Shown here in pieces: positions 1 to 5,058 of a stretch of DNA of 5,126 nucleotides (its first letter is position 1; every line of letters starts with the position of its first letter). The translations under genes were made by a program, and so were the position numbers. The notes beneath the pieces are model-generated. The model did not search any database. It saw nothing but the letters and a program-made list of their open reading frames with translations, and was not told the origin of the DNA. Origin of the DNA: Actinomycetes bacterium (lineage in GTDB: Bacteria; Actinomycetota; Actinomycetes; Actinomycetales; Microbacteriaceae); the NCBI GenBank assembly GCA_023421635.1, contig JAEZSU010000121.1, positions 1 through 5,126 on the forward strand, read 5' to 3'.

Positions 1-43
1 GGTCCACCGACACGTTCATCCAGTAGACGAAACGACCGGTCAT
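1..43 (-). CDS. Dihydrofolate reductase family protein, N-terminal fragment (runs off left edge)
   Basis: Only 14 codons are inside the window, reading MTGRFVYWMNVSVD from an ATG at 41-43 on the minus strand. The xRFxYWMNVSxD opening is how many actinobacterial proteins of the DHFR/RibD-C-terminal fold begin. There it forms the first beta strand and the start of the nucleotide-binding site of an NADPH-dependent reductase-like domain of about 180-200 residues. That assignment rests on recalled family sequence and a short match, so the exact function (a true folate reductase is unlikely) cannot be given. No Shine-Dalgarno sequence is seen upstream of the ATG, and a possible leaderless promoter lies just before it. 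The gene is divergent from the manganese catalase. The rest of the gene lies outside the window. Confidence 0.55.
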   Translation of the reverse strand, partial: MTGRFVYWMNVSVD

Positions 44-217
44 GCCGTCAGTGTGAGCCGCCAGCGGAGGCGGTGCAAGACCTGCCTCGCCGCCGTCGCG
101 CAACTCGGGCGGTAACGGCTCCTCCCGCCGCATTCAACCCCGCTGCGCGCGGGCTGCATCCGCGGTTGACTCGCCGGCACGGTGAACCCGCCGACATCCC
201 CCAAGGAGGCAGAACCG
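44..217. promoter_or_regulatory. Divergent intergenic region between the DHFR-family gene and manganese catalase
   Basis: This 174-bp spacer must hold the promoters of both flanking genes. For the minus-strand gene, TTGCAC (73-78, read on minus) and CACACT (50-55) are 17 bp apart, and CACACT ends 6 nt before the ATG; this is weak but fits a leaderless transcript. For the catalase, TTGACT at 166-171 is a good -35 look-alike, but I find no acceptable -10 at 16-18 bp, so that promoter is unassigned. Two small inverted repeats (58-73 and 139-153, 5-bp arms) are no better than expected at this GC content. No recognisable PerR, Fur or OxyR box was seen. Confidence 0.35.
203..209 (+). promoter_or_regulatory. 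Ribosome binding site fixing the manganese catalase start
   Basis: AAGGAGG sits 8 nt upstream of the ATG at 218 and is nearly perfectly complementary to the 16S 3' end. It selects 218 over the in-frame upstream GTG at 182, which has no such site and would add 12 residues that look unlike the family. Confidence 0.85.
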
Positions 218-1168
218 ATGTATTTCCACGCGCAGACCTGGATCAACGAGATCCCCGAAGGCGACCCGGACCCCGCCGCCGCGAACGCCCTGCAGGAGGG
301 GCTCGGCGGACAGTTCGGCGAGATGCGCACCATGATGCAGTACCTGTTCCAGGCGATGAACTTCCGCGGCCCGGCAGCGAAGCCGTACCGTGACCTCATC
401 CAGGGCGTCGGTACCGAGGAGATCAGCCACGTCGAACTCATCGGCACCACCATCTCGCGGCTCCTCGATGGCTCGCCGGGCTACACCGGCAAGCTCACCG
501 ACCCGCTCGACACCCCGGGCAAGGGCGGCGCGACGCCGCTGAACATCGCCCTCGACCACTCCAACATCCACCACTACCTGGTGGGTGCGCAGGGTGCGAT
601 GCCGGTGGATGCGGCCGGCAACCCGTGGCTCGGCAGCTACGTGTACAACTCGGGCAACCTGCCGCTCGACCTGCTGTACAACCTCATGCTCGAATCCACC
701 GGGCGCCTGCAGAAGTGCCGCATCTACGAGATGACCGACAACAAGGTGGCACGGGCGACCATCGCGTACCTCATCGTCCGCGACCAGGCGCACGAGAACG
801 CGTACGCGAAGGCCCTCGAGACGCTGGGTGTGCAGTGGAACGCGCTGCTGCCCATCCCGAAGACCAACGCCGAAGCGTTCCCCGAGGTGAAGGAGCTGCT
901 GGACTTGGGCCTGCAGAGCAAGCAGTACAGCTTCGACCTCGACGGCAAGTCGGAGGCCGGGCGCATCTACCAGGGCATGTCGCCGTCGAACGACGGGACG
1001 ACGCTGTCGGCGACCGAGCAGGCGCCGGCCGGGTTCCCCTCGACGATCGCGCCGGAACGGCTCGAGGAGTTCGCCCCGGGCCTCGACGCCGACCTGCTGC
1101 AGAAGGTCCAGGAGACCGCCGAGGCGGAGCTCGCCGAGATCGAGGCCTACTACGGCCCGAAGGCGTAA
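218..1168 (+). CDS. Manganese catalase (non-haem, dimanganese)
   Basis: The 316-residue product disproportionates H2O2 to water and O2 at a dinuclear Mn centre held in a four-helix bundle; it is soluble, usually hexameric and cytoplasmic. The expected ligands are all present with the family spacing: Glu35 (GGQFGE), Glu68 and His71 (TEEISHVE), Glu159 (LMLESTGR) and His192 (RDQAHEN). The 3-residue and 33-residue spacings match the Lactobacillus plantarum enzyme (Glu35, Glu66/His69, Glu148/His181). Asp189 sits where an outer-sphere carboxylate is expected. From about residue 205 on is the extended C-terminal part (PKTNAEAFPEV..., ending ...EAYYGPKA) that wraps neighbouring subunits in the family. 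Length is close to the usual 270-320. The start at 218 is set by a strong ribosome binding site and by the typical MYFHxQxWINEIP opening. The gene appears monocistronic: a strong hairpin follows 15 nt after the stop. The family is often tied to oxidative or stationary-phase stress, but no regulator site is visible here. Confidence 0.95.
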   Translation: MYFHAQTWINEIPEGDPDPAAANALQEGLGGQFGEMRTMMQYLFQAMNFRGPAAKPYRDLIQGVGTEEISHVELIGTTISRLLDGSPGYTGKLTDPLDTPGKGGATPLNIALDHSNIHHYLVGAQGAMPVDAAGNPWLGSYVYNSGNLPLDLLYNLMLESTGRLQKCRIYEMTDNKVARATIAYLIVRDQAHENAYAKALETLGVQWNALLPIPKTNAEAFPEVKELLDLGLQSKQYSFDLDGKSEAGRIYQGMSPSNDGTTLSATEQAPAGFPSTIAPERLEEFAPGLDADLLQKVQETAEAELAEIEAYYGPKA

Positions 1169-1183
1169 CCGCGCCGCGTGCAC

Positions 1184-1217
1184 GTGAGGGCTCCGCCGGG
1201 AACGGCGGGGCCCTCAC
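1184..1217. terminator. Bidirectional hairpin terminator between convergent genes
   Basis: Positions 1184-1198 pair with 1203-1217 over 15 bp (outer arms GTGAGGGC and GCCCTCAC, inner CCGCCG and CGGCGG, one G-T wobble). The loop is GGAA, a GNRA-type tetraloop on the plus-strand RNA. It begins 15 nt after the catalase stop and ends 10 nt before the VOC stop, so it can serve both transcripts. There is no T-tract on either side, as is common for terminators in high-GC actinobacteria. Confidence 0.8.
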
Positions 1218-1227
1218 CGCGTCCGGG

Positions 1228-1593
1228 TCACGCCTTGCTGTGGATCGTGACGACGTAGCCGTCGGGATCGCGGAACGCGAACTGCGTCCCGAACGGCCCG
1301 TCGAACGGGTCCTGGACGATCGCGACGCCCGCGTCACGCAGGCGCTCGTGCAGCGCGGCGGCGTCCTCGGCGTGGAACCACACGCCGACACCCGCACCCG
1401 GTTGCGCGACCGCATCCGGGTCGAACCCGGGGAGCGGGGTGCGCACCGCGAACGCGGTGCCGCCGGTGGAGAACACCGCGGCATCCGGGCTCGGGGAGGG
1501 GAGCCGGTGCAACCCCACTGCGTGCTCGTAGAACTCGGCGGATGCGGCGACGTCACGCACCTGGAACGACACGAAATCCGGTCCTGCGGTCAT
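1228..1593 (-). CDS. VOC-superfamily (glyoxalase/bleomycin-resistance fold) protein without canonical metal ligands
   Basis: The 121-residue protein has the two beta-alpha-beta-beta-beta modules of the vicinal oxygen chelate fold: residues 6-50 (FVSFQVRDVAASAEFYEHAVGL, split around the conserved SxxFY) and 67-121, ending in the family motif FRDPDGY. The length is typical of single-domain members that act as dimers. By motif alignment the usual metal-binding positions hold Phe7 (normally His), Gly70 (normally His) and Thr116 (normally Glu). A glyoxalase I or dioxygenase reaction is therefore unlikely, and a ligand-binding or sequestering role as in bleomycin-resistance-type proteins is more plausible; the ligand is unknown. 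The start ATG at 1591-1593 has AAGGAG (1601-1606) 7 nt upstream. The gene is divergent from the marR gene, and their shared gap carries two operator-like repeats, so MarR control is likely (inference). Confidence 0.88.
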   Translation of the reverse strand: MTAGPDFVSFQVRDVAASAEFYEHAVGLHRLPSPSPDAAVFSTGGTAFAVRTPLPGFDPDAVAQPGAGVGVWFHAEDAAALHERLRDAGVAIVQDPFDGPFGTQFAFRDPDGYVVTIHSKA

Positions 1594-1600
1594 TGGTCCA

Positions 1601-1606
1601 CTCCTT
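1601..1606 (-). promoter_or_regulatory. Ribosome binding site of the VOC gene
   Basis: AAGGAG on the minus strand lies 7 nt before the ATG. It confirms the start and shows that the VOC mRNA has a normal leader, in contrast to the divergent marR gene. Confidence 0.75.
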
Positions 1607-1622
1607 CATCCTCGATCGTGCT

Positions 1623-1640
1623 GTGTCAACATTCTGACAC
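1623..1640. promoter_or_regulatory. Putative MarR operator 1
   Basis: GTGTCAACATTCTGACAC is an 18-bp inverted repeat with perfect 6-bp arms (GTGTCA/TGACAC) and a 6-bp centre, the size expected for a MarR dimer. It lies in the divergent gap between VOC and marR and overlaps the predicted VOC -10 and marR -35 elements. Binding by the adjacent MarR is inference from position and symmetry. Confidence 0.7.
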
Positions 1641-1659
1641 TGAAGAGCGCGTGTGTCAA
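1631..1659 (-). promoter_or_regulatory. Predicted promoter of the VOC gene
   Basis: On the minus strand, TTGACA (1654-1659, a perfect -35) is followed after 17 bp by CAGAAT (1631-1636, 4 of 6 matches to the -10 consensus). The -35 lies inside operator 2 and the -10 inside operator 1, so a bound MarR would block RNA polymerase. The leader would be about 30 nt and contains the ribosome binding site. Confidence 0.55.
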
Positions 1660-1662
1660 ACT
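1634..1662 (+). promoter_or_regulatory. Predicted leaderless promoter of marR
   Basis: CTGACA (1634-1639, 5 of 6 to the -35 consensus) and CAAACT (1657-1662, 3 of 6 to the -10 consensus, CANNNT form) are 17 bp apart. The -10 ends 6 nt before the ATG at 1669, so transcription would begin at or next to the start codon. Both elements fall inside the operator repeats, suggesting autorepression. Confidence 0.42.
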
Positions 1663-1670
1663 ACTGACAT
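1653..1670. promoter_or_regulatory. Putative MarR operator 2
   Basis: GTGTCAAACTACTGACAT repeats operator 1 with the same left arm (GTGTCA, then a shared A), the same 6-bp centre length and a right arm differing at one base (TGACAT). It starts exactly 30 bp after operator 1, about three helical turns, so both dimers would sit on the same DNA face. It overlaps the predicted VOC -35 and marR -10 elements and the first two bases of the marR start codon. Confidence 0.7.
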
Positions 1671-2100
1671 GACCGTGCAAACCCCCGCCGAGCGTCTCGG
1701 CGTCCTCGTCAAGCAGACCCAGGCCGTCCTCCACCAGCGGATGGATGAAGCCCTGCAGCCGATCGGGCTGAGCGTGCCCCAGTACGTCTGCTTGCAGACC
1801 CTCGCCGACACCCCCGGGATCACCGGGTCGGAGCTCGCGCGTCGGGTGTTCGTGTCACGCCAGTCGATGAGCGTGCTGCTGCAGGGGCTGGAGCGGAAGG
1901 GCCTCGTCGAGCGTGCCTCCGACCCGGGACCCAGGCGCGAGCGGACCACGAGCCTCACCGCCGCCGGACGGGACCTCGTGCCCGACGCGCGCCGTCGGGT
2001 CGCGGTCGTCGCCGACCGGATGACGGGAGGACTCGACAACGACGCGCTCGCGCAGCTCGAGACGTCGCTCCGCGCCTGCCGCGACGCGCTGCTGGGCTGA
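1669..2100 (+). CDS. MarR-family winged-helix transcriptional regulator
   Basis: The 143-residue cytoplasmic regulator is of usual MarR length. Residues 5-35 form the N-terminal dimerisation helices. Residues 52-82 are the helix-turn-helix (ITGSELARRVFVSRQSMSVL, then LQGLERKGLVER), with the DNA-reading helix around SRQSMSVLLQGLE. The wing is residues 84-98 (SDPGPRRERTTSLT), followed by the long C-terminal dimer helices. Two cysteines (41 and 137) are present but not at the OhrR sensing position, so peroxide sensing is not supported. The frame is open far upstream (antisense to VOC), so the stop pattern does not bound the start. ATG 1669 is chosen because the protein then begins like other MarR proteins; no Shine-Dalgarno sequence precedes it, and a leaderless mRNA is likely. 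The regulator probably represses itself and the divergent VOC gene through the two inverted repeats. The inducer cannot be read from sequence. Confidence 0.92.
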   Translation: MTVQTPAERLGVLVKQTQAVLHQRMDEALQPIGLSVPQYVCLQTLADTPGITGSELARRVFVSRQSMSVLLQGLERKGLVERASDPGPRRERTTSLTAAGRDLVPDARRRVAVVADRMTGGLDNDALAQLETSLRACRDALLG

Positions 2101-2113
2101 GCCCGAGACGGGG

Positions 2114-2962
2114 TCAGGGCAACAGGCCCACGCGGCGGGCGTTCGCGACCGCGGCGTGCCTGGTCGACGCGCCGAGCTTCGTCATCGCGGTCGCGAGGTA
2201 GGACTTCACCGTCGTCTCCCGCAGCCCGAGCATCTCCGAGATCTCGGCGTTCGTCGAGCCGAGCGCCGCGCAGGAGAGGACGTCCAGTTCGCGCGGCGAC
2301 AGGCGCACCTCCGGGCCGCGCTCGGGGGCCGGGGCGCCGAGTGCCGCGAGTCGCTGCTCCACGTCCGCGATCCGCGCACGCAGCGCCGGGTCGGCGACGG
2401 ATGCGCCGATCGCGCGCAATTGCGCGAAGCTCTCCCGCAGCTCTTCGCGGGTGGCGGGATCCATCGTGGCGGGCGCGGTCGCCGGCATCGCCACCGCGAG
2501 GCGCCGTTCCACCTCGTCCCGGATGCGGAACTCCGTGGCCAGGTCCTCGGCGATCTTCAACGCGGGCTTCGCGACCGTCGAATCCACCGCCGACTGCGAC
2601 CACGAGCCGCAGTACAGCATCCCCCTCGTCTTGCCGCCGGTCACGACCGGCACCGCGAACAGCGTGACGATGCCCTCGCCGAGGATCGCGCGGTCGTAGT
2701 CGTGCGTGATCCCGCGCGCGGTGCGGTAGTCGAGGGCCAGCCGTGGGCGTCCCTCGAGGAACGCGCGACCGCCGAGGCCCCGGGCCGGCCGCACCACGAG
2801 CCCCTCGATGCTGCGGCTCCGTGCGCCGGCGATCGCGCTCACGTGGATGGCGTCGTCGCGCGTCATGCCGCCGAAGGCGACGGGGAACCGCGAGGTGCGC
2901 GCGAGGTCGCGCACGGCTCGGGAGAGCAGTGTCAGGTCGCTTACAGATGTGGACTGCACCAC
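2114..2962 (-). CDS. ramA: RamA-like transcriptional regulator (GAF-like sensor plus LuxR-type HTH)
   Basis: From GTG 2960-2962 the product is 282 residues. It has a GAF-like domain at about 15-150 (GLGGRAF at 62-68, DY at 78-79, LFAVPVV at 101-107) and a GerE/LuxR helix-turn-helix at 221-282 (LSPRELDVLS, TNAEIS, ETTVKSYL, ending RRVGLLP). As I recall it, Corynebacterium glutamicum RamA has the same order, about the same length, LSxRELDVL and TVKSYL motifs and a similar end. RamA activates acetate-metabolism genes and controls the mctC symporter operon. It is not a two-component regulator: there is no receiver domain. The frame also has ATGs at 2998 and 3049, neither with a clear ribosome binding site. 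The GTG start aligns best with RamA's N-terminus, with a weak GGTAGGCGG upstream. The gene converges with marR (13-bp gap) and is divergent from the DUF485-symporter operon, its likely target. The ligand is unknown. Confidence 0.85.
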   Translation of the reverse strand: MVQSTSVSDLTLLSRAVRDLARTSRFPVAFGGMTRDDAIHVSAIAGARSRSIEGLVVRPARGLGGRAFLEGRPRLALDYRTARGITHDYDRAILGEGIVTLFAVPVVTGGKTRGMLYCGSWSQSAVDSTVAKPALKIAEDLATEFRIRDEVERRLAVAMPATAPATMDPATREELRESFAQLRAIGASVADPALRARIADVEQRLAALGAPAPERGPEVRLSPRELDVLSCAALGSTNAEISEMLGLRETTVKSYLATAMTKLGASTRHAAVANARRVGLLP

Positions 2963-3091
2963 GATCCGCCTACCTACTTCCGGGGGTGACGGCATCATCG
3001 CCGCGTTCGTAGCGTCGAGGATACACGCAGCGACAGCGGCTGCGTTCATCCCACGGCGCGTGAGCGTCACGGCATGAGGCAAGGAGGCCAC
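2963..3091. promoter_or_regulatory. Divergent control region of the ramA-like gene and the DUF485-symporter operon
   Basis: This 129-bp gap carries several candidate sites. CGGGGGT (2981-2987) fits the G4-6 stretch described for RamA binding. ACGCAGC/GCTGCGT (3025-3045) is a 21-bp inverted repeat with perfect 7-bp arms. CGTGA/TCACG (3059-3071) is a 13-bp inverted repeat. A weak plus-strand promoter could be GTGACG (2986-2991) with TAGCGT (3010-3015) at 18 bp. That would put the G-stretch at the upstream edge of the -35, as for an activator, and the 21-bp repeat just after the start site. On the minus strand TATCCT (3018-3023) is a possible -10 without a good -35. All of these are guesses from pattern. 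Confidence 0.35.
3081..3087 (+). promoter_or_regulatory. Ribosome binding site of the DUF485 gene
   Basis: AAGGAGG lies 4 nt before ATG 3092. It rejects the in-frame ATG at 3074, which precedes this site, and sets the start six residues downstream. The spacing is slightly short but the match is complete. Confidence 0.7.
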
Positions 3092-3445
3092 ATGACGAAT
3101 GTGCATCGTGATTCCGCCCCGACCGACGGAATCGACTACATCGCGGTGGAGGAGACCCCCGCGTTCCAACACCTGAAGAGAACGCGGCGGAGCTTCGTGT
3201 TCCCGCTCGCAGCGGCATTCCTGATCTGGTACTTCCTCTACGTGCTGCTCTCGTCCTTCGCCGGCGAGTTCATGGCACAGCGGGTGTGGGGGGACATCAC
3301 GGTCGGGCTGCTGTTCGGGCTGGGCCAGTTCGTCACCACGTTCGTCATCACAATGGCGTACGTCTCGTTCGCGAACCGCAAGCTCGACCCGCAGGCCCAG
3401 CAGATCCGCGAGGAACTCGAGCGTGAGCAGGGAGGTGCGGCATGA
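3092..3445 (+). CDS. DUF485-family small membrane protein, partner of the symporter
   Basis: The product is 117 residues. A hydrophilic N-terminus (1-34) leads into a membrane segment at about 36-56 (FVFPLAAAFLIWYFLYVLL), a short loop (57-68), and a second membrane segment at about 69-93 (ITVGLLFGLGQFVTTFVITM), then a charged tail (NRKLDPQAQQIREELE). Two helices, the RRxFxFPL entry and the GLxQFxxTFxI second helix are the hallmarks of the DUF485/YjcH family. Such genes precede actP or mctC-type symporters in many bacteria, including E. coli yjcH-actP and C. glutamicum cg0952-mctC. The precise role is not established; a small subunit or accessory protein of the symporter in the cytoplasmic membrane is the usual suggestion. 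The stop overlaps the symporter start in ATGA (3442-3445), so the two are translationally coupled. Confidence 0.92.
   Translation: MTNVHRDSAPTDGIDYIAVEETPAFQHLKRTRRSFVFPLAAAFLIWYFLYVLLSSFAGEFMAQRVWGDITVGLLFGLGQFVTTFVITMAYVSFANRKLDPQAQQIREELEREQGGAA
3430..3435 (+). promoter_or_regulatory. Ribosome binding site of the symporter inside the DUF485 gene
   Basis: GGGAGG sits 6 nt before ATG 3442, within the last codons of the DUF485 gene. It supports coupled translation at the 4-nt ATGA overlap. Confidence 0.75.
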
Positions 3446-5058
3446 ACGAGATCTTCGGCGCCATCGACGCCGCCGTGCAGACGGTGGAGAACAACCCCAT
3501 CCTGAACATCTCGATCTTCGGCGCGTTCGTCGCGGTGACGCTGTTCATCGTCATCCGCGCGAGCCGCAACAACAAGACCGCCGCCGACTACTACGCGGCG
3601 GGCCGCTCGTTCACCGGTCCGCAGAACGGGTTCGCGATCGCCGGCGACTACCTCTCGGCGGCATCCTTCCTCGGCATCTGCGGTGCGATCGCCATCAACG
3701 GGTACGACGGGTTCCTCTACTCGATCGGGTTCCTCGTCGCCTGGCTGGTCGCGCTGCTGCTCGTCGCGGAACTCATGCGCAACACCGGACGCTTCACGAT
3801 GGCCGACGTGCTCTCGTTCCGCCTGAAGCAGCGGCCGGTGCGGATGGCCGCGGCCATCACGACCCTCGCCGTGTGCTTCTTCTACCTGCTCGCGCAGATG
3901 GCGGGTGCCGGTGGGCTCGTGTCGCTCCTGCTCGGCATCGGCGACCAGATCGGCCAGTCGATCGTCGTCGCCGTGGTCGGCATCCTCATGATCATCTACG
4001 TGCTCGTGGGCGGGATGAAGGGCACCACCTGGGTGCAGATCGTCAAGGCGTTCCTGCTCATCGGCGGCGCGATCGTCATGACCGTGTGGGTGCTCGCGAT
4101 CAACGGGTTCAACCTGAACACGCTGCTCGAGGGCGCCGTCGCGGCGTCGCCCAAGGGGGATGCGGTGCTCGGCCCCGGCCTGCAGTACGGCGCCAACCCG
4201 TGGGACTTCATCTCGCTGGCGATCGCGCTCGTGCTCGGCACCGCGGGCCTCCCGCACGTGCTGATGCGCTTCTACACCGTGCCCACGGCGAAGGAGGCCC
4301 GCCGTTCGGTCGTGTGGGCCATCTGGCTGATCGGCCTGTTCTACCTGCTGACGCTCGTGCTCGGCTACGGTGCGGGCGCGCTCGTGGGGCCCGAGACGAT
4401 CGCGGCCGCCCCGGGCGGGGTCAACTCCGCCGCCCCGCTGCTCGCGCTCTACCTCGGCGGGCCGGTGCTGCTCGGGTTCATCTCGGCGGTCGCGTTCGCC
4501 ACGATCCTCGCGGTCGTGGCCGGACTCACCATCACGGCCGCGGCCTCGTTCGCACACGACATCTACGCGAACGTGGTCAAGAAGGGTGACGTGCCGCCGG
4601 ATGGCGAGGTGAAGGTCGCCCGTCGCACGGTGGTCGTGATCGGCGTGCTCGCGATCCTCGGCGGCATCGGCGTGCAGGGGCAGAACGTGGCCTTCCTGGT
4701 CGCACTCGCGTTCGCGGTCGCCGCGTCCGCGAACCTGCCGACGATCCTGTTCTCGCTGTTCTGGCGCAACTTCACCACCCGCGGTGCGGTGTGGAGCATG
4801 TACGGCGGCCTCGCCGCCGCCGTGATCCTCATCGTGCTCTCGCCGGTGTTCTGGGGGACCGAGACCAGCGTCTTCAAGAACGTCGGTGTCGCGATCTGGC
4901 CGCTGAACAACCCGGGCATCATCTCGATCCCGCTCGGGTTCTTCCTCGGCTGGCTCGGCTCGGTGACCTCGCGCGGATCTGAGGATCCACGCAAGGCCGC
5001 GGAGATGGAGGTGCGCTCCCTCACCGGATTCGGTGCCGAGAAGGCGACGAACCACTGA
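3442..5058 (+). CDS. actP: Cation:acetate/monocarboxylate symporter (SSS family, ActP/MctC type)
   Basis: The 538-residue polytopic inner-membrane protein belongs to the sodium:solute symporter family and has about 13 hydrophobic segments, the first at about 22-40 and the last at about 491-508. Family features in order: TAADYYAAGRSFTGPQNGFA (47-66), AGDYLSAASFLG (67-78), the cytoplasmic FTMADVLSFR (118-127), LVGGMKGTTWVQ (188-199), GLPHVLMRFYTVPTAKEARR (269-288, the SSS-type signature), and AFATILAVVAGLTITAAASF (351-370) followed by AHDIY, the segment that contributes Na-site hydroxyls in this fold. The C-terminus (510-538) is short, cytoplasmic and hydrophilic. Pairing with DUF485 and with a RamA-like regulator points to uptake of acetate, pyruvate or propionate as in C. 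glutamicum MctC, rather than proline or sugars. Na or H coupling cannot be told from sequence. Length is normal (about 530-560) and the gene is intact. It is the last gene of the operon visible, and a G/C-rich hairpin follows. Confidence 0.92.
   Translation: MNEIFGAIDAAVQTVENNPILNISIFGAFVAVTLFIVIRASRNNKTAADYYAAGRSFTGPQNGFAIAGDYLSAASFLGICGAIAINGYDGFLYSIGFLVAWLVALLLVAELMRNTGRFTMADVLSFRLKQRPVRMAAAITTLAVCFFYLLAQMAGAGGLVSLLLGIGDQIGQSIVVAVVGILMIIYVLVGGMKGTTWVQIVKAFLLIGGAIVMTVWVLAINGFNLNTLLEGAVAASPKGDAVLGPGLQYGANPWDFISLAIALVLGTAGLPHVLMRFYTVPTAKEARRSVVWAIWLIGLFYLLTLVLGYGAGALVGPETIAAAPGGVNSAAPLLALYLGGPVLLGFISAVAFATILAVVAGLTITAAASFAHDIYANVVKKGDVPPDGEVKVARRTVVVIGVLAILGGIGVQGQNVAFLVALAFAVAASANLPTILFSLFWRNFTTRGAVWSMYGGLAAAVILIVLSPVFWGTETSVFKNVGVAIWPLNNPGIISIPLGFFLGWLGSVTSRGSEDPRKAAEMEVRSLTGFGAEKATNH

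Noticed and set aside
139..153. CCCGC/GCGGG inverted repeat upstream of manganese catalase as an operator
   Set aside because: The 5-bp arms are made only of G and C, which are expected by chance here, and there is no resemblance to a known peroxide-regulator box.
134..1183. Long minus-strand open frame opposite the manganese catalase
   Set aside because: The composition is low in complexity and dominated by Arg, Val, Leu and Gly, while the plus strand has all catalase ligands in place. This is a shadow frame.
625..1668. In-frame upstream extension of marR through the VOC antisense strand
   Set aside because: The frame happens to stay open, but the sequence is Arg/Gly/Ala-rich noise, lies opposite a real VOC gene, and the extra residues do not resemble MarR proteins.
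1669..2100. MarR protein as an OhrR-type organic peroxide sensor linked to the nearby catalase
   Set aside because: OhrR has its reactive cysteine near the N-terminus in a defined context; the cysteines here are at 41 and 137. The catalase is also transcribed separately, behind a terminator, and lacks the operator repeats.
2094..2104. GGGC-TGA-GCCC inverted repeat over the marR stop as a terminator
   Set aside because: A 4-bp stem with a 3-nt loop is too weak, and such short repeats are frequent at this GC content. No good terminator is seen in the 13-bp marR/ramA gap.
3238..5055. Long open frame on the minus strand antisense to the symporter (about 605 codons)
   Set aside because: It is rich in Arg, His, Asp and Glu with no domain pattern and no ribosome binding site, as expected for the complement of a GC-rich membrane-protein gene. 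The plus strand encodes a clear family member.
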